Assembly: GCA_018340805.1 (NCBI GenBank)
Contig: JACMZG010001913.1
Coordinates: forward strand, 6,090,209-6,154,208
Source: Microvelia longipes
Lineage: Eukaryota > Arthropoda > Insecta > Hemiptera > Veliidae
Length of the DNA: 64,000 bases
Direction of reading: 5' to 3'
Each line of letters opens with the position of its first letter. The first letter of the stretch is position 1. Below, piece by piece: positions 47,380 through 59,792 of the stretch. Made by a program: the position numbers and the translations under genes. The notes beneath the pieces are model-generated. The model ran no database searches. It saw nothing but the letters and a program-made list of their open reading frames with translations, and had not been told where the DNA came from.

Positions 47380-48430
47380 TTGGATTGGTGCCTCGTCTAT
47401 AAGACCTGTGAGTTTTGTTTAGAATGAATTTAATTCTTCTAGGGTAAGGTATTTATTACGCAATAATTGTTTGTAGTTGCTGGATTATTGTAACTTTTTC
47501 TTATTTATTCCTTTAAATATACGAAAACTTCTGGCGCAGGCGTTCAGAGCAAGTGGTTCCAATGCTTATTTTTCTTTATTGGCGGCGTCATTATTTTTAA
47601 ATTTCGTCTGTAAAAATACATTCTAAACATTTTATAATTCGTTTTCTTCTTCGTATGTTGTATAGTTTCCGTCTTCAAGATTTAAATCTGGAGCTTTATT
47701 AGTTTTCCTTTCGATAAAAGTATGCGCGCACTCTTAGCCGGTTGAATATTTAATTGCTTTGAATCTACTAGCAATATTGTTAACTTTTTCTACCGCACAT
47801 ACACTGGACGCGGTAACTGCTCGGTCGTCGGCGAACCCCGATGGAAGTATTTTTATTGACCTGGATTGAGACCCTGTTCTTATAGGTTCGTGAACTTGGG
47901 TTTCGTAAAACTCCTCGGTAGAATGAGAATCTATAGCCAGGTTAAAAGACCATGGGATTAGAGGTCCTCTCTTGTGGCCGCCTGTCTCAACACTATATAT
48001 ACTCAAAGTCATGAAGACCGACACGTATTCTTATTAAATTAAAACACAATAAAACTTCTATAAATTTTATTAAATTGTCAGAAACACCTCTAGCTTTTAA
48101 AGTTTTTATTACACGACGATTACCAATATTATCAAAAGCACCGGTAATATCCAGAAAAGCGACAGCACTATTATTACCATTTTGTTTGGCGTATTTTAAA
48201 ACAGCTTAGATGACTCGAAAGTTGATATGGCAATCAGTAAGACCCTTTACAAAACCTCTTTGACAAGTATGAGCAGTTCTTGCCTGTCGAAGTTTGGCAT
48301 CAAGTACCTTTTCCATTAATATTTTCAAAATAGAGCACATTGCCTCCATGAAGCCACATCGTCACTCCTGCCTTTATTTTTGTAAATATTTACTGTGCGA
48401 CCTCTTCTAAACGCATCGGACAAATATAAA
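47380..48430 (-). pseudogene. Decayed R2-like non-LTR reverse transcriptase
   Basis: Minus-strand relic read in order: IYKNKGRSDDVASWR, ILMEKVLDAKLRQARTAH, QRGFVKGLTDCHINF, a stop, VLKYAKQNGNNSAVAFLDI with GAFDN (motif A), RVIKTLKARGVSDNLIKFI, a frame change, HKRGPLIPWSFNLAIDS (motif B), KILPSGFADDRAV (motif C, FADD), a frame change, LNIQPAKSARIL, and a thumb-like PLALNACARSFRIFKGI. QRGF plus NPAKS-like phrases are typical of the R2 group. At least one stop and two frameshifts make it inactive. No endonuclease or zinc-finger ends seen. Confidence 0.78.
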
Positions 48431-48479
48431 CATTTATGGACATAACCAATTCATACTGTTTTTACCAAAAAAACATTAT

Positions 48480-49510
48480 ATGCTATGTCCATTGTTATTA
48501 CGGATCAAATGTTCTTAATAACATGTTCCTAATGATAACCATTAATGATAACAATGAACATAGCATATAATGCTTCTTTAGATTAGAGCATACAGGTCGA
48601 ATGTTCATAATAATGTAATTTTAATGGTTATGTTCATTGTTATTTCTCATTCGTATGCTGCCATTGCTACTTTCATTTCGTATGCTCTTATCTAGAGAAG
48701 CATTATATGCTATGTTTCATTGTTATTACCGATGAATGTTCTTAATGGTTATGTTCATTGCTATTTCATTTCGTATGCTCTTATCTAGAGAAGCATTATA
48801 TGCTATGTTCATTGGGTTATTACAGTCGAATGTTCTTATGGTTATGTTCATTGCTTTTCATTTCGTATGCTCTTATCTAGAGAAGCATTAATATGCTATG
48901 TTCATTGTCTTAAGATCGAATGTTCTTAATGTTATGTTCATTGCTATTTTTCATTTCGTATGCTCTTCTCTAGAGAAGCATTAAATGCTATGTTCATTTG
49001 TTTATACAGATCGAATGTTCTTATGGTTATGTTCATTGCTTATTTCATTTTCGGTAATGCTCTTATCTAGAGAAGCATTATATGCTATGTTCATTGTTAT
49101 TACAGATCGAAATGTTCTTAATGGTATGTTATTGGGCTATTTCATTTTCGTATGCTCTTATCTAGAGAAGCATTATAATGCTATGTTCATTGGTTATTAC
49201 AGATCGAATTTCTTAATGGTTATGTTCATTTGCTATTTCATTTCGTATGCTCTTATCTAGAGAAGCATTATATGCTATGTTCATTGTTATTACAGATCGA
49301 ATGTTCTTAATGGTTATGTTCATTGCTATTTCATTTCGTATGCCTCTTTATCTAGACGAAGCATTATACATGATATGCTTCATTGTTATTACAGATCGAA
49401 TGTTCTTAATGGTTATGTTTCATATGCTATTCATTTCGTATGCTTCTTATCTAGAGAAGCATTATAACTGCTATTTCATTGTTATTACAGATCGATGTTT
49501 TTCTACTACA
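48480..49510 (+). repeat. 93-bp tandem array, about 10 units
   Basis: Unit runs ATGTTCTTAATGGTTATGTT, CATTGCTATTTCATTTCGTA, TGCTCTTATCTAGAGAAGCA, TTATATGCTATGTTCATTGT, TATTACAGATCGA. Because 93 is a multiple of three, frames stay open across several units (plus 48985-49260 and 49247-49513); these repetitive peptides are not supported as genes. Single-base indels are frequent. Confidence 0.94.
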
Positions 49511-51880
49511 TAAATTTTGCGCAAATGTAAGACTAATCTATCACTTTAAAATTAATATAAACGGTAAACTTTTCCAAAAAAAAACTCACCATGTGTTCAC
49601 TACTTCTCTAACAATTTAATTTTTTAAACCGCGATAAAGGATCACTGAAAGTGGGTTTCGAAACAATTAAAAATCAGAAAAAACTGTGTTTCTGAAAATG
49701 CTGTGGTGAAACAGGATGAAATGTAAAGGGGGGATTGCCATATGCAAAGGGATTTTTAACTTACTCCCTAAATTTCTCTTCAGACAGATTTTTTTCATTT
49801 CATTTGTAATTAACTTTTTTTTCCCAACTTGGGTAATATTTTGCGTTTTTCTCCCTTATCCTTTTTTTCTCTTTCTTTCTCATTTTCATTACTTTATTTT
49901 TTTCTATCTCACTCTTTCTATTAATTTTTTAACTCCTTCTCTCTTACTTTTGTTTTTTTTCTTTCTTTTTGTTCCAGTACATTTTTCTTCCTATCTTTTT
50001 TTCGTGCTTTCCTTATTTCTATTTTATCTCTTTCTTTTTATCTCTTTCTAACGAGAAACATTGCTTGAAAGTAACTCAGTGGTTTTTATATCGGAAATTT
50101 AATTTAGGAATGTTTTTCGACTGCTGGGGTTTTAAATACGTTTTGAGTTTCTGGCTTCCTTCTATAAGGATAAATTATTTCTCAAAAAAAGATAAATTTT
50201 GTAATTTTATGCTATATATTAGAACGTGAAATTCAAGTATGACTTAACAGTACGGAGATACGCTGTAATAGTGGCTATACCATGAAGTCAAATCAAAACT
50301 ACGATTGTAGACTGTGACTATGACTGACCATACTAATAGATAATAGTATATTATGGTACAAGACTGTGAAGAAGTTTTTTTTTTATCGTGGCGACTAAAT
50401 TTACTGCCGAGCAAAGCGAGACAGTAGAAGGTGCCACAGTATAAACAAGCTATTCCCAGGGCGCAGTATAGTGAACAGCAATTTAAAAGAAAAACGGTAT
50501 AATGTATAATAAAATAATTTGCCGGTATACTTTTTTCAATCGCCTCGTTAGCCAAAAGTTTCTATTCTGGCAGCATATTATCAATGTCTGAATAACTATC
50601 CATGATTATTAAACACTTAATAATAAATTACTAGATAAAAGTAGTCATAAATTTTTTATGTTACAAAATGTATTTGTTTAACAAAATAAGACAAACAACT
50701 TTATAGGGACCTCTATTTAAATTATTTAAACTTTTGAGGAGGAATAGGTCCAAAATAATATAAAAAAAACTTATTTTGCCGAGCTTTCGATATAAGACAA
50801 CAAAAAATAAGACACAAAAAAACAAAATAAATTTTGTAACATAAGAATTAAAGCCTACTTTTATCTAGTAATTTAAGATGGAATTTTATAAACTAAGAAG
50901 TGCAACTAACGAAAAACTATTGTATAAAAACTATTAAAAATAAAATATAACATATAATAAACTAAATACTATAAAATAATAAAACTATTTATTGTAAAAT
51001 AATAAAACTATTTATTATAAAATAATAAATAATTAATAACTAACTTTCCGAAAATAACAAAAACGTTTGATTATTTATTTGATAATCAAAAGAAGAACAA
51101 GGAAGGTTATATCATAAATTTGTTGTAAACTACTAGCACCCATCTAGTGGACATTTAAGGAACTTCACCAGCAACACTAAAAAACTTTTTTACTTTTGCC
51201 GATAGTAAAAAACTACGTAACTGTCGGAGACGGTAAAAAAAACATTAACCTATATTAACAACACCAATTTCTTCGTTATTAATTTCTTATCAGCTACGGA
51301 CTGTAATCGTGAATAGAATGTAAAGGATCAAGTAGTGCACTCTAGCGGTGGATGTGTGAAACACCTTCCTAATACAAACCGACAGTGTGACGTCACAATG
51401 AATTTCTCTGTATTTATTCCATTGCAGACGAGGAAAACTAGAAACATTAATACCTGAAGGAAAATATATCTTTATACTTTCTCTTAGCATAGTGTGGATA
51501 CGTATTATTTTTGATTTTATTAGTCTGCGTAATAAAGCTTACATAATTCTTAAAAACACAATATTGTGAAAAAGAGGCCAAATCTAAATTAAAAAAGCTT
51601 TTTCTACTCCGAGCTTATTCTTTTTCTGTTGAAAGCAAAAGTAAAATTTATTCTCCAGGAGGTCTTTTAGAAAAATATATATGGAAATTTCCCCTTGTTT
51701 TAAACCAAATATTTAATTGAATTTAACTTTTAAATTTTAAATGTAGGTTCCTGTACCCTTTACAACTTTTAAATATTTAAGTCTTTCACAAAAAACATTT
51801 ATTAACATTATTATTTTTTTTAGAAATAAAAGGATTTTTTCAGTTGAAATATTCAAGCCCAAAAAGTAAATATAAGGTTG
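49511..51880. other. No gene seen
   Basis: Includes a T/C-rich tract at 49790-50050. The 103-residue minus frame at 50244-50555 starts from TTG, not ATG, and covers a GCCGAGCAAAGCGAGACAGT phrase of repeat type. The frame at 51290-51490 has no family features. Confidence 0.5.
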
Positions 51881-52067
51881 CAAGGTTATGCCCAACTCAG
51901 TCGGTAGCACTATCTGATCCGTGGTTAAGTTTAACTATTTCCAACCACAAATGGACCATTTTTAAAAAAATTAAAGAATATATTGATATATAGTTGAAAT
52001 ATTAAAGCTCAAAAGGAAAATATAAGGTTGCAAGGTTATGTCCAATTCAGCCGGTAACACAATCAAC

Positions 52068-52754
52068 CATTGAGATATTATTACTAGATGGGCCCTATAT
52101 GCTTAATTTTGAAACATCGAAAAAGTCATAGAGATATATTACTAGAGGAGCCCTATTGGTTGAATTTTGAAACATCGAAAAAGTAACCTGACCACCTTCG
52201 ATTATCATCAAAAAAATAGAACAAAAAATAGTAAATTATATAGTAGAATGTTTAATTTTAAACATTCTACATTAAACATTTAGTTTGTGTTGTGATTTGT
52301 ATTTGCAAATCACAACACAAACAATCTGCGGGGAGCCGAAAATAATTGATTAATTATAACCATAACTTCCTCTTGGAGGAGGTTTCAATGAGGTTACACA
52401 GAGCCCCTGAGAGCCCCTCTAAAAATGTTTCAGGCCTCTCAATTTATTAAGATAGGCTATGCCCCCTCTAGTATATATCTCTATGGAAAAAGTAACCTGA
52501 CCACCTTCCACTATCAATATAATCAAATAATCAGTACAAAATTACACTAACTTATATAGAAGAACGTTAAAAATACAAATCAAATCACAAACAATGTGCG
52601 GCAAGCCAAAAACAATTGATTTGTTATAACCTTAACTCACTCTTGAAAATGGTTTCAATGAGGTTACATAGAGCCCCTGAGAGCCCAAGACCGATGTTTC
52701 AGGCCTCTCAATGGATTTAGATAGGCTATGCCCTCTCTAGTAAATATCTCTATG
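52068..52754. mobile_element. hAT-like MITE copy B, interrupted by copy A
   Basis: 5' part 52068-52126 (CATTGAGATATTATTACTAG) and 3' part 52494-52754 (ending CTAGTAAATATCTCTATG) form one element split by copy A of the same family. Internal landmarks TGACCACCTTC, GGTTTCAATGAGGTTACA and TTTCAGGCCTCTCAATG. Confidence 0.8.
52127..52485. mobile_element. hAT-like MITE copy A, 8-bp target duplication inside copy B
   Basis: 359 bp with ends CATAGAGATATATTACTAGA and TCTAGTATATATCTCTATG, flanked by identical GAAAAAGT at 52119-52126 and 52486-52493. It contains two internal perfect hairpins (52242-52269 and 52283-52321). Non-coding, mobilised in trans. Confidence 0.87.
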
Positions 52755-53220
52755 AGTTAAACCATTTCCAACCAGACATTACCGGATCTTAAGATAGTAA
52801 TTTTGTATTTGGCACGCATCTAGCCATGTATGACTACATATGTGCATAGTTACATATGTGCGAAGTTTCATCTTATCATCAGCATTAATTCAATTTTTAT
52901 CAAATGACTTTATCGAGTTATGACTTTATTGAAAACTAAAAAAAATATCTTATAAGCTACTAAAAAAAGGAAAAAGTCAATGAATAAGATAAAAATTGAC
53001 TTGTTTACATTTTTATAAACATAAATAGAAGTATCGATTTAAAACTGATAACAATAGTGATAAGGGAACAAGGCTAAAACTAGCGCTCGGTGCGGTAGTT
53101 GATGCAACTAATTCCTGTTTTTCTCGGAACCACCTAAAACCAGGGAGTTAGACCACTGTGTCCCCCCGCCCCGACCCAAACTGTATGAATTTCTACATCA
53201 CTTTACTTTAACCGTTTTAA

Positions 53221-53325
53221 TCGTGTGTTTCGTGTTGAATTCTCTCTACATTTTGATTTTCGATCGGGTCACTTTTTTGTATGGCAAATCGACTTATTGC
53301 GTCATCCCTTTTATTCAAGATCCTT
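53221..53325. mobile_element. TIR element family G, 3' fragment
   Basis: GTGTTTCGTGTTGAATTCTC through GTATGGCAAATCGACTTATT to TTTATTCAAGATCCTT, as at the right ends of 2435-3175 and 20068-20576. Confidence 0.7.
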
Positions 53326-53628
53326 GCTATATGTCAAGCTAAAGATTATGTCATTAATTGACTCAATGTAACCAAATCAAGTTTTTTCACTAATAAATTT
53401 AATTCGCGTATATCGTGGCTGTATGTCAATTATACTTATAAACTATATATATATTACTACTTATATATACTATATATTTTATTACTACTTATATACTTTA
53501 TTACTATAAACAAAAATTACAATAATTACAACCAGTAATTACAATCTTGTTACAAAGGTTTAAATTGTTTTGTAAGATTTGTAATTGAAGATCTTCTTAC
53601 AAACAATTAATTTCGGTTGTGATTTTCT

Positions 53629-53905
53629 GTGGTTTGCAACCCGGGCTATGATCTAAGGTTACATGAATACTATTTGTAGAAAATATAAGATTTCGCCAAC
53701 TTTAATTAGTACTTAGAGGATAGTAGAACCAGATGGCTCCTGCAGGGTTAGTTCACAGAGGAGTCGAAAAGCCCTAAATAGAGCCCAGATGAGTAAAAAA
53801 AAAGTCCTAAAAACAAATATACTATAGATATTTGGCTCATCTTGGCTTTATTTAGGGCTTTTTGACCCTTCTGTGAACTAACCCTGCAGAAGCCACCTAG
53901 TTCTA
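53629..53905. repeat. SINE fragment and 70-bp inverted repeat
   Basis: 53629-53720 matches the SINE body (GCAACCCGGGC, CGCCAACTTTAATTAGT). From 53723-53793 a 70-nt arm (GCTCCTGCAGGGTTAGTTCA) is repeated inverted at 53836-53905 with a few mismatches and a 42-nt loop. Confidence 0.72.
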
Positions 53906-54889
53906 TTGAAGGTTAAATTGTGAATCGTATTTATAAACTCGAATTCACAAAAAAAAATTTTAACCAATGATTATTTGGTTGACCTTTTATACCTGATATT
54001 AATAATTTAAAAAATAAATAGCATTCTTAGGTAAAAAGTTAATATGGCATAGAGATGGAAGGGTGGTTTATGAGGTCGGGTTTGCCCACTCACATTGAAG
54101 GACCTGAACCCCAGGAAAATTCCTCGGGAAACCTTCCTTTCTAAACTATTCTTAGGTGAGGGATATTTGGAATTTTTATTGGGAATAACGTTTATCAATA
54201 TTCAACTATACACGAGCCAATAAATATTTAACAATTCAAAGTCGAAGGAAATCATTTTTTCATCAGTATTTTTATTTTTATGAAATTATTTTTACATTTC
54301 CTCTTGCATTTTTTTTTCGCCTGTATTATCCACCTCACCGGAAAATAATTCAGGTTTAAATTAAAAATATACAATTCCGTGTTTTCCAATAAAATATATT
54401 TTATCTTTAGATTGTGCATTAAGTGAAGTTTATTTACTAGTTTTAGGAAGTAAAAAGTATTTCCTATAATTAGAGTTAGAGCCAATTACATTCATTTTTT
54501 TGTGGAGTGGTGTCCTCTAAATTCATATAAAGGGGACCAATCAAATTTTGTAACACTTTAAAAAAATGTTCAAAAGGAAATGTTTGAAGAAATAAAAAAA
54601 ATGATTTTATGGGGAGCCGACCAAAAAAATGTCAAAATCCGTTTTAGGTCAAAATAAGTTGTTTGGAGCAATACAAAAATTCGAATAAAATTCGTATAAA
54701 ATTCAAAAAATGTATGAAAAAAGAATATAACAATAATTGAATGACGTAAAAGTCCGAAGTAAATTCTTGTATCAACCTTGGGAGTAAAATTATATTTTCC
54801 TCTCCCAATCACCCTGCACGGTTTCGCTTTGGGAGTTAATAGTCATAAGTCCGTCGGCTTTACCTCAAGAGTTAAATACTGTGGTTCCC

Positions 54890-55060
54890 TCTTATTAAAT
54901 CCTAAGGCTTTCGCCTTAGGAATCAACTAACTGCTCAGAAAATTTTACCAGTTAGTCCTGGATGTTTAACTACACCCACATATCAGGCCAACCTCATTGA
55001 TTCCTTAATATTAATTTCCCACGATGTCAGCTGACCATAACCGTGTGCTATACTATCAAA
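54890..55060. mobile_element. Palindromic MITE, diverged copy
   Basis: Shares TTAACTACACCCACATATCA, GGCCAACCTCATTGATTCCT and GTCAGCTGACCATAACCGTG with the right half of 58715-58887. Confidence 0.6.
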
Positions 55061-55279
55061 CAAGTATACCATGTTTTATACTTTGTTTTTGCTTAATCGG
55101 TTGTTTCAGGCCACTTAAGTAAAGTCAATAAGTGAAAATAATACGAAAACTATGTTTTAGCGAATTTTCTTTGGAAAATTCGGCTAATGGATAGGCGTCA
55201 TGGGGAATTCGAACCTCGAACCACGACACAAATCCGTTTCAGAGGTCCCTAATGACGAAAAAATACGTTTCGCGAGATT

Positions 55280-55309
55280 TTATATACATATTATATATAT
55301 ATATATTAT

Positions 55310-55396
<87 letters not shown>

Positions 55397-55404
55397 ATAT
55401 ATAC

Positions 55405-55480
<76 letters not shown>

Positions 55481-55505
55481 ATAATATATATATATATATA
55501 TATTG
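55280..55505. repeat. Long (TA)n microsatellite
   Basis: More than 200 bp of TA with rare TTA and ACTA interruptions; the window's longest. All reading frames across it are artefacts. Confidence 0.97.
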
Positions 55506-55604
55506 TGTATTTCTAGACACTTTCTGTAAACACTCTATACTTTCGAACGGATTAAATATTTTTAAACCAAACTTGGTACAAAAATCAACCTTCGGAGTAC
55601 ACGA

Positions 55605-55846
55605 ACTCAATTGTCAAGCACTGCTCGTAACTCATTTTGTCTGTATTTTCTAAAGGAAATGCGCTAAAACCTTTAAAGATAACTGACTAAGCTTAAAGAT
55701 AAGTAACTAATCTTTAAATTAGTGCAAATAATAGTGCGAACTTCTAATTTTAGAGGCATAGTTTTGTACAACAACTGGATGATTATGCGCATTTCCTTTG
55801 GAAAATACAGACAAAATGAGTTACGAGCAGTGCTTGACAATTGAGT
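55605..55846. repeat. 60-bp inverted repeat, 122-nt spacer
   Basis: 55605-55664 (ACTCAATTGTCAAGCACTGC, CATTTTGTCTGTATTTTC) pairs with 55787-55846 with about two differences. The spacer is AT-rich and has tandem TAAAGATAA phrases. Foldback remnant. Confidence 0.88.
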
Positions 55847-55917
55847 AACTGCTTAGGTTCTAAAGCATGAACCGGAACCACGCAATGGGCATGGTTCTTG
55901 CATAAGCAAGAAATGGG

Positions 55918-56090
55918 TTGTTTAGCACGGAAACACGCATTCTAAATGAAATTCGCCCGACAGCGGACCACCGCGCCGGAATTATTTATTTAGTAGTTGT
56001 AAACTTATATAATGTAAAAAGCACGAAAACACGCATCCAAAGGAAATTTGCCCGACATGCGGACCACCGCGCCAGAATTTTTTATGTTTA
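55918..56090 (+). repeat. Imperfect direct repeat, about 95-bp period
   Basis: CGGAAACACGCATTCTAAATGAAATTCGCCC... GCGGACCACCGCGCC-type phrase occurs at about 55927-55985 and again at 56020-56080, both followed by GGAATT or AGAATT. A weaker version (GCGGACCACCGTGCC) is at 21027. Dispersed repeat, not coding. Confidence 0.55.
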
Positions 56091-56270
56091 TGATAGCCTT
56101 AAAATACTGGCGGCCATACTTGGCTGCCATTTAATTTACTGTAAAATGAAATGCGTATCAGTTAATTCAATCTCTAACAGATTGCGACAGACATAATCTG
56201 TGATCAGGATGAAATACCTGTCTAACAATGTATGGTTATCCACAATTATAATTCCCTATATCCTAATAAC

Positions 56271-56588
56271 CATAGAGACATATACTAGAGGGAACATAGC
56301 CAATTTCAATACATTAATAGTTCTGAAACACCATTTTGGGGCTCTCAGGGGCTCTGTGTAACCTCATTGAAACCTCCTTCAAGAGTAGTTAAGGTTTTAA
56401 TAAATCAACTGTTTTCAGCTACCTGCACATTGTTTGTATTTTTATTTATATTTTCAACGTCCTACTGTATAATTCACTATGATTTTGTTCTGTTAGTTTG
56501 ATTATTGACAGTCTTGAAGGTGGTCAGGTTACTTTTTCGATGTTTCAAAGTTTAACCAATAGGGCCCCTCTAGTAATATATCTCTATG
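56271..56588. mobile_element. hAT-like MITE copy C, perfect 8-bp target duplication
   Basis: 318 bp, opposite orientation to copies A and B, ends CATAGAGACATATACTAGAG and TCTAGTAATATATCTCTATG. Identical flanks CTAATAAC at 56263-56270 and 56589-56596. Confirms the element ends and the hAT assignment. Confidence 0.9.
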
Positions 56589-56596
56589 CTAATAAC

Positions 56597-57780
56597 TCCC
56601 TTGGCCTTTTAGGTTCAGCTAACATGCATCAAATTATTACGTTGTAAAATAATGACAAAAATACATTTTTATGGTTATCGTAAAAAAACTAAGTAAATTT
56701 GTCGACTTAATTTTAGATGACATACAAAACTTCATTAATATACGTAAAATCAAAACCATATGATTAATTGTATTCTAATTTTCTAAAAGTCAAGCACATG
56801 TGAGTGAAAATGTGCCATTATTTTATTATTTTTTATAAACCAATGATTGACATATAATTTTTTTTAAATTACCCAAAGTTCGCAAATATTAGTATTGAAA
56901 ACTAGTAAATAGAAAATGGGGAAAAACTCGGAGTATGATCGCCCCAGGGAATTGCTTCTATGGAGCACCAGGGTTTCATGAGGCATATAAAGAAGCACAC
57001 GCTCAAAAAGCATAATTTTGGAAGCAACATCTGGCATCATTATATTATCATTTTGGTATTAAAAACTCTTTCAATATTTTACATTCTATTAGAAACTTTT
57101 TCTCTAGTTATGTTATTTAGTATATTTTATTTTTAATAAAAGTAGATTTTAATCAGGCGTTTGAGCGATTATAGAGTATTTGGACAATTTTTTTATTGCA
57201 TTATCTTTAAGTACGTCATATAAAAGAACACCCTGTAAAATATTAGAATAAAAAACTTATACTTTTGATGATACCGCAAAAAACGAAAAATATATATTTA
57301 AATAATTTTTTTTGGCGAGAAAACGGCCGCTCGACTGCTTGTTTAGTACAATATTCACTAGAGCAACACTCATAAGAGTTTATTCTATACTGTCAACAAG
57401 ATGATACTGACAGCTGTAGTCATCACGTTCCTTAGGCATTGTATTACCTGGATCACGGAATTCTTTTCTTTCAGTCTTCTTTACATTCTATTGAACTGTA
57501 AGCAACTGTTGACCTTACGATATTTCAAACTAAAACTCCCATCTGTACCTTAAACAACCCAACCTTTAAAACGTTCCGTTTTCACCCCACTTTCTCACCC
57601 GTTACCCCTCTCTTCTTCTTTTAAATACTTATTTCGACTATTTAAAATTAAATTAAATATTTTTTTACTGCTTAATATATATTTTTTTAACACGTTTGAT
57701 AATTTTATGAGCAAATATTTTGTTTTGGAAAAGTGAAATACTCCATGTAAACTGGATGTTTTTGTGATTATGACTTCTTA
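56597..57780. other. No gene seen
   Basis: AT-rich sequence with no supported reading frame, repeat or structure. Confidence 0.5.
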
Positions 57781-57782
57781 AT

Positions 57783-57962
57783 TACTGTGCGAGAGACTCC
57801 TAAGGATGTATCATCTATCTATATCTGGGAACTGTTACATCATTCGACATTCGTCATAATTAATAGCTCGACATTATGTCGTGTCCCACTCTGTTTCGTT
57901 ACGTCTTTTACCTTATCTGAGCGCCGAATAAGCGATCTCACTCTGCCCTTTACTTAAATTCC
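57783..57962 (+). mobile_element. Foldback family single arm
   Basis: TGTGCGAGAGACTCCTAAGG, CATTCGACATTCGTCATAAT, GTGTCCCACTCTGTTTCGTT, in the same order as the left arm of 3861-4230. Confidence 0.72.
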
Positions 57963-58714
57963 TAAAACAAAAAAATATAAAGTGGAATATTTATAAGAGA
58001 GTGGGATTAGAGCGCATTGCTCTTAAATTTTACCTGGTTTGAGAACCTTTGCGGAAGAGTTCCAACGTGGGAATAGACGATTGGATCAAGAAATGTACAT
58101 AAACGTATAATTGGTCTAGCAATTATAAATTCGTTTCTTTGGAAGCATTTGGAACGAACGTTTAGCACAATGCAAGAATAAACCTTCTCTTTCGGGCTCT
58201 GATGCTAAAATAACAGTCATATGTAAGATATATAAATGGTGGATGGATGTAGCAAGATGTAACACCTTATTTTTTTCCATCTAAACGTAACCCGTTGAGA
58301 AGCCGTTTATTTTCCATATGCCCAATAATTATTAATATGTTATCTGCTATTGAAAACTTAAGATGTATAAATGACTTGAAAGGAATTTATACATAGAACC
58401 TTTTTGCTTTTCTCCATTCAGTCATTTATTTAGCTATTACTGCAGATAGCTAAAATACTGTGTGATAAACATCTTTACATTTATCACTCTATTATTAACC
58501 CCACCCCACCCTTTACCTCATCATTTTCCCACATTTTCCCACATTTTTCTACATTTTCCCTCTTCTTTTCCTCATTTTACATCATTTATGTCTCAAACAA
58601 CAAAAAAGTATTTTTGACGTAATAAATAACCCAATTTTTTGTTACAATTTTAATAGATTTCAGCATTTGGTACAAAACGAGGTTAAGAAAGGTTATTTAT
58701 TTTTTAACGTTTAC

Positions 58715-58887
58715 TATAGTACGACACACGGCTAAAATCAGTTGACAGCGTGGTAAAATAATGCGAGGGAGCCAATGAGGTTAGTCTTGGATGTTAAACC
58801 ACGCCCTCTATTTCAGGCTAATATTATTGGTTCCTTAACACTATTTTCGAGCGCTGTCAACTGATTTTAACCGTGTGTCGTACTATA
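58715..58887. mobile_element. Palindromic MITE, 173 bp
   Basis: Inverted ends TATAGTACGACACACGGCTA and, on the right, CCGTGTGTCGTACTATA, extending through CAGTTGACAGCG / CGCTGTCAACTG. A diverged copy is at 54890-55060, and part of its arm is fused to the foldback family near 9925-9965. A TA target duplication is possible but cannot be told from the end sequence. Confidence 0.8.
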
Positions 58888-59251
58888 AAAAAGGCCAGAT
58901 AATTTTGAAAATTAGTTTGACGCCTTTAACTGCGAAAAATGTAGAGTAAATTTTATGATAAATAATATCGGCTGATGCTGTATTTTTGTTTCCAAATTTT
59001 CATATTTTTAATCAAATTCGCTACGCTCATACTCTCAACTTCAGACTAGTTTCCCTTGTCATCGGAATATGGAAATAACCTAATTTATATTGCTGATCGT
59101 CTTCGGATTCGCTTCGCTACTTCTAACTTCTACGATTCGTAGTCCTCCCACAACCATCTCTTTGCTAACTGATAAATGAATAAATGAACGCGTGAACGAA
59201 ATTTAATAATTGAAAACGATAAAATTTTTAATTAAGACCTTTAGTTCTGTG

Positions 59252-59792
59252 CTTAGAATAATACTATTTATAGAAGGAGCACAGAACCGTAAACACAATG
59301 TAATTCCACTGATAACACGAAAGCCGGTTGACTGGTGCAACTAAGTAATGCTGCCAACCTGACAACAAAACATTATTATAAATATGTGTCATAAATATCT
59401 ATTAATGAAGAAAGATCGTAAAGAACAAATATAATAACTTAAAACTCGTGCTGAGTATTTAATAAAACCGGTCTTAGATGGCAAAAGGGTGGCGGAATAC
59501 AAGAATCTACATTTAGCTGACGAGGACTACTTTTAATATAATTTTAATAAATACGTTAAACTACAATTTAAAATGCTTTAAATATTGTAATGCACCGATA
59601 TTTATATTAGTATTTTATAAATAATCAATCAATAATTAATAATAGAACATAATAATTCATAAACTGGAAGTATTGCCAACTTTTGTTTTAGATAATTGTA
59701 TATTGTTAGGGTGGCAGCATTACTTGGGTGCACCAGTAAACCGGCTTTCGTGTTATCAGTAATGCTCCTTCTATATAAAGTATTATTCTAAG
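59252..59792. mobile_element. Inverted-end element family E, copy 2
   Basis: 541 bp with ends CTTAGAATAATACTATTTAT and GTATTATTCTAAG and inner inverted arms CTGATAACACGAAAGCCGGT / ACCGGCTTTCGTGTTATCAG. The flanking octamers GTTCTGTG and ATTCTGTG agree at 7 of 8 positions, suggesting an 8-bp duplication. Non-coding. Confidence 0.8.

Noticed and set aside
48985..49513. Two long plus-strand frames with a repeating membrane-like peptide
   Set aside because: They are the 93-bp tandem array read through; indels move the frame from unit to unit.
50244..50555. 103-residue minus frame with Cys- and Tyr-rich segments
   Set aside because: Starts at TTG rather than ATG, no recognised domain or splice context, and crosses a dispersed-repeat phrase.
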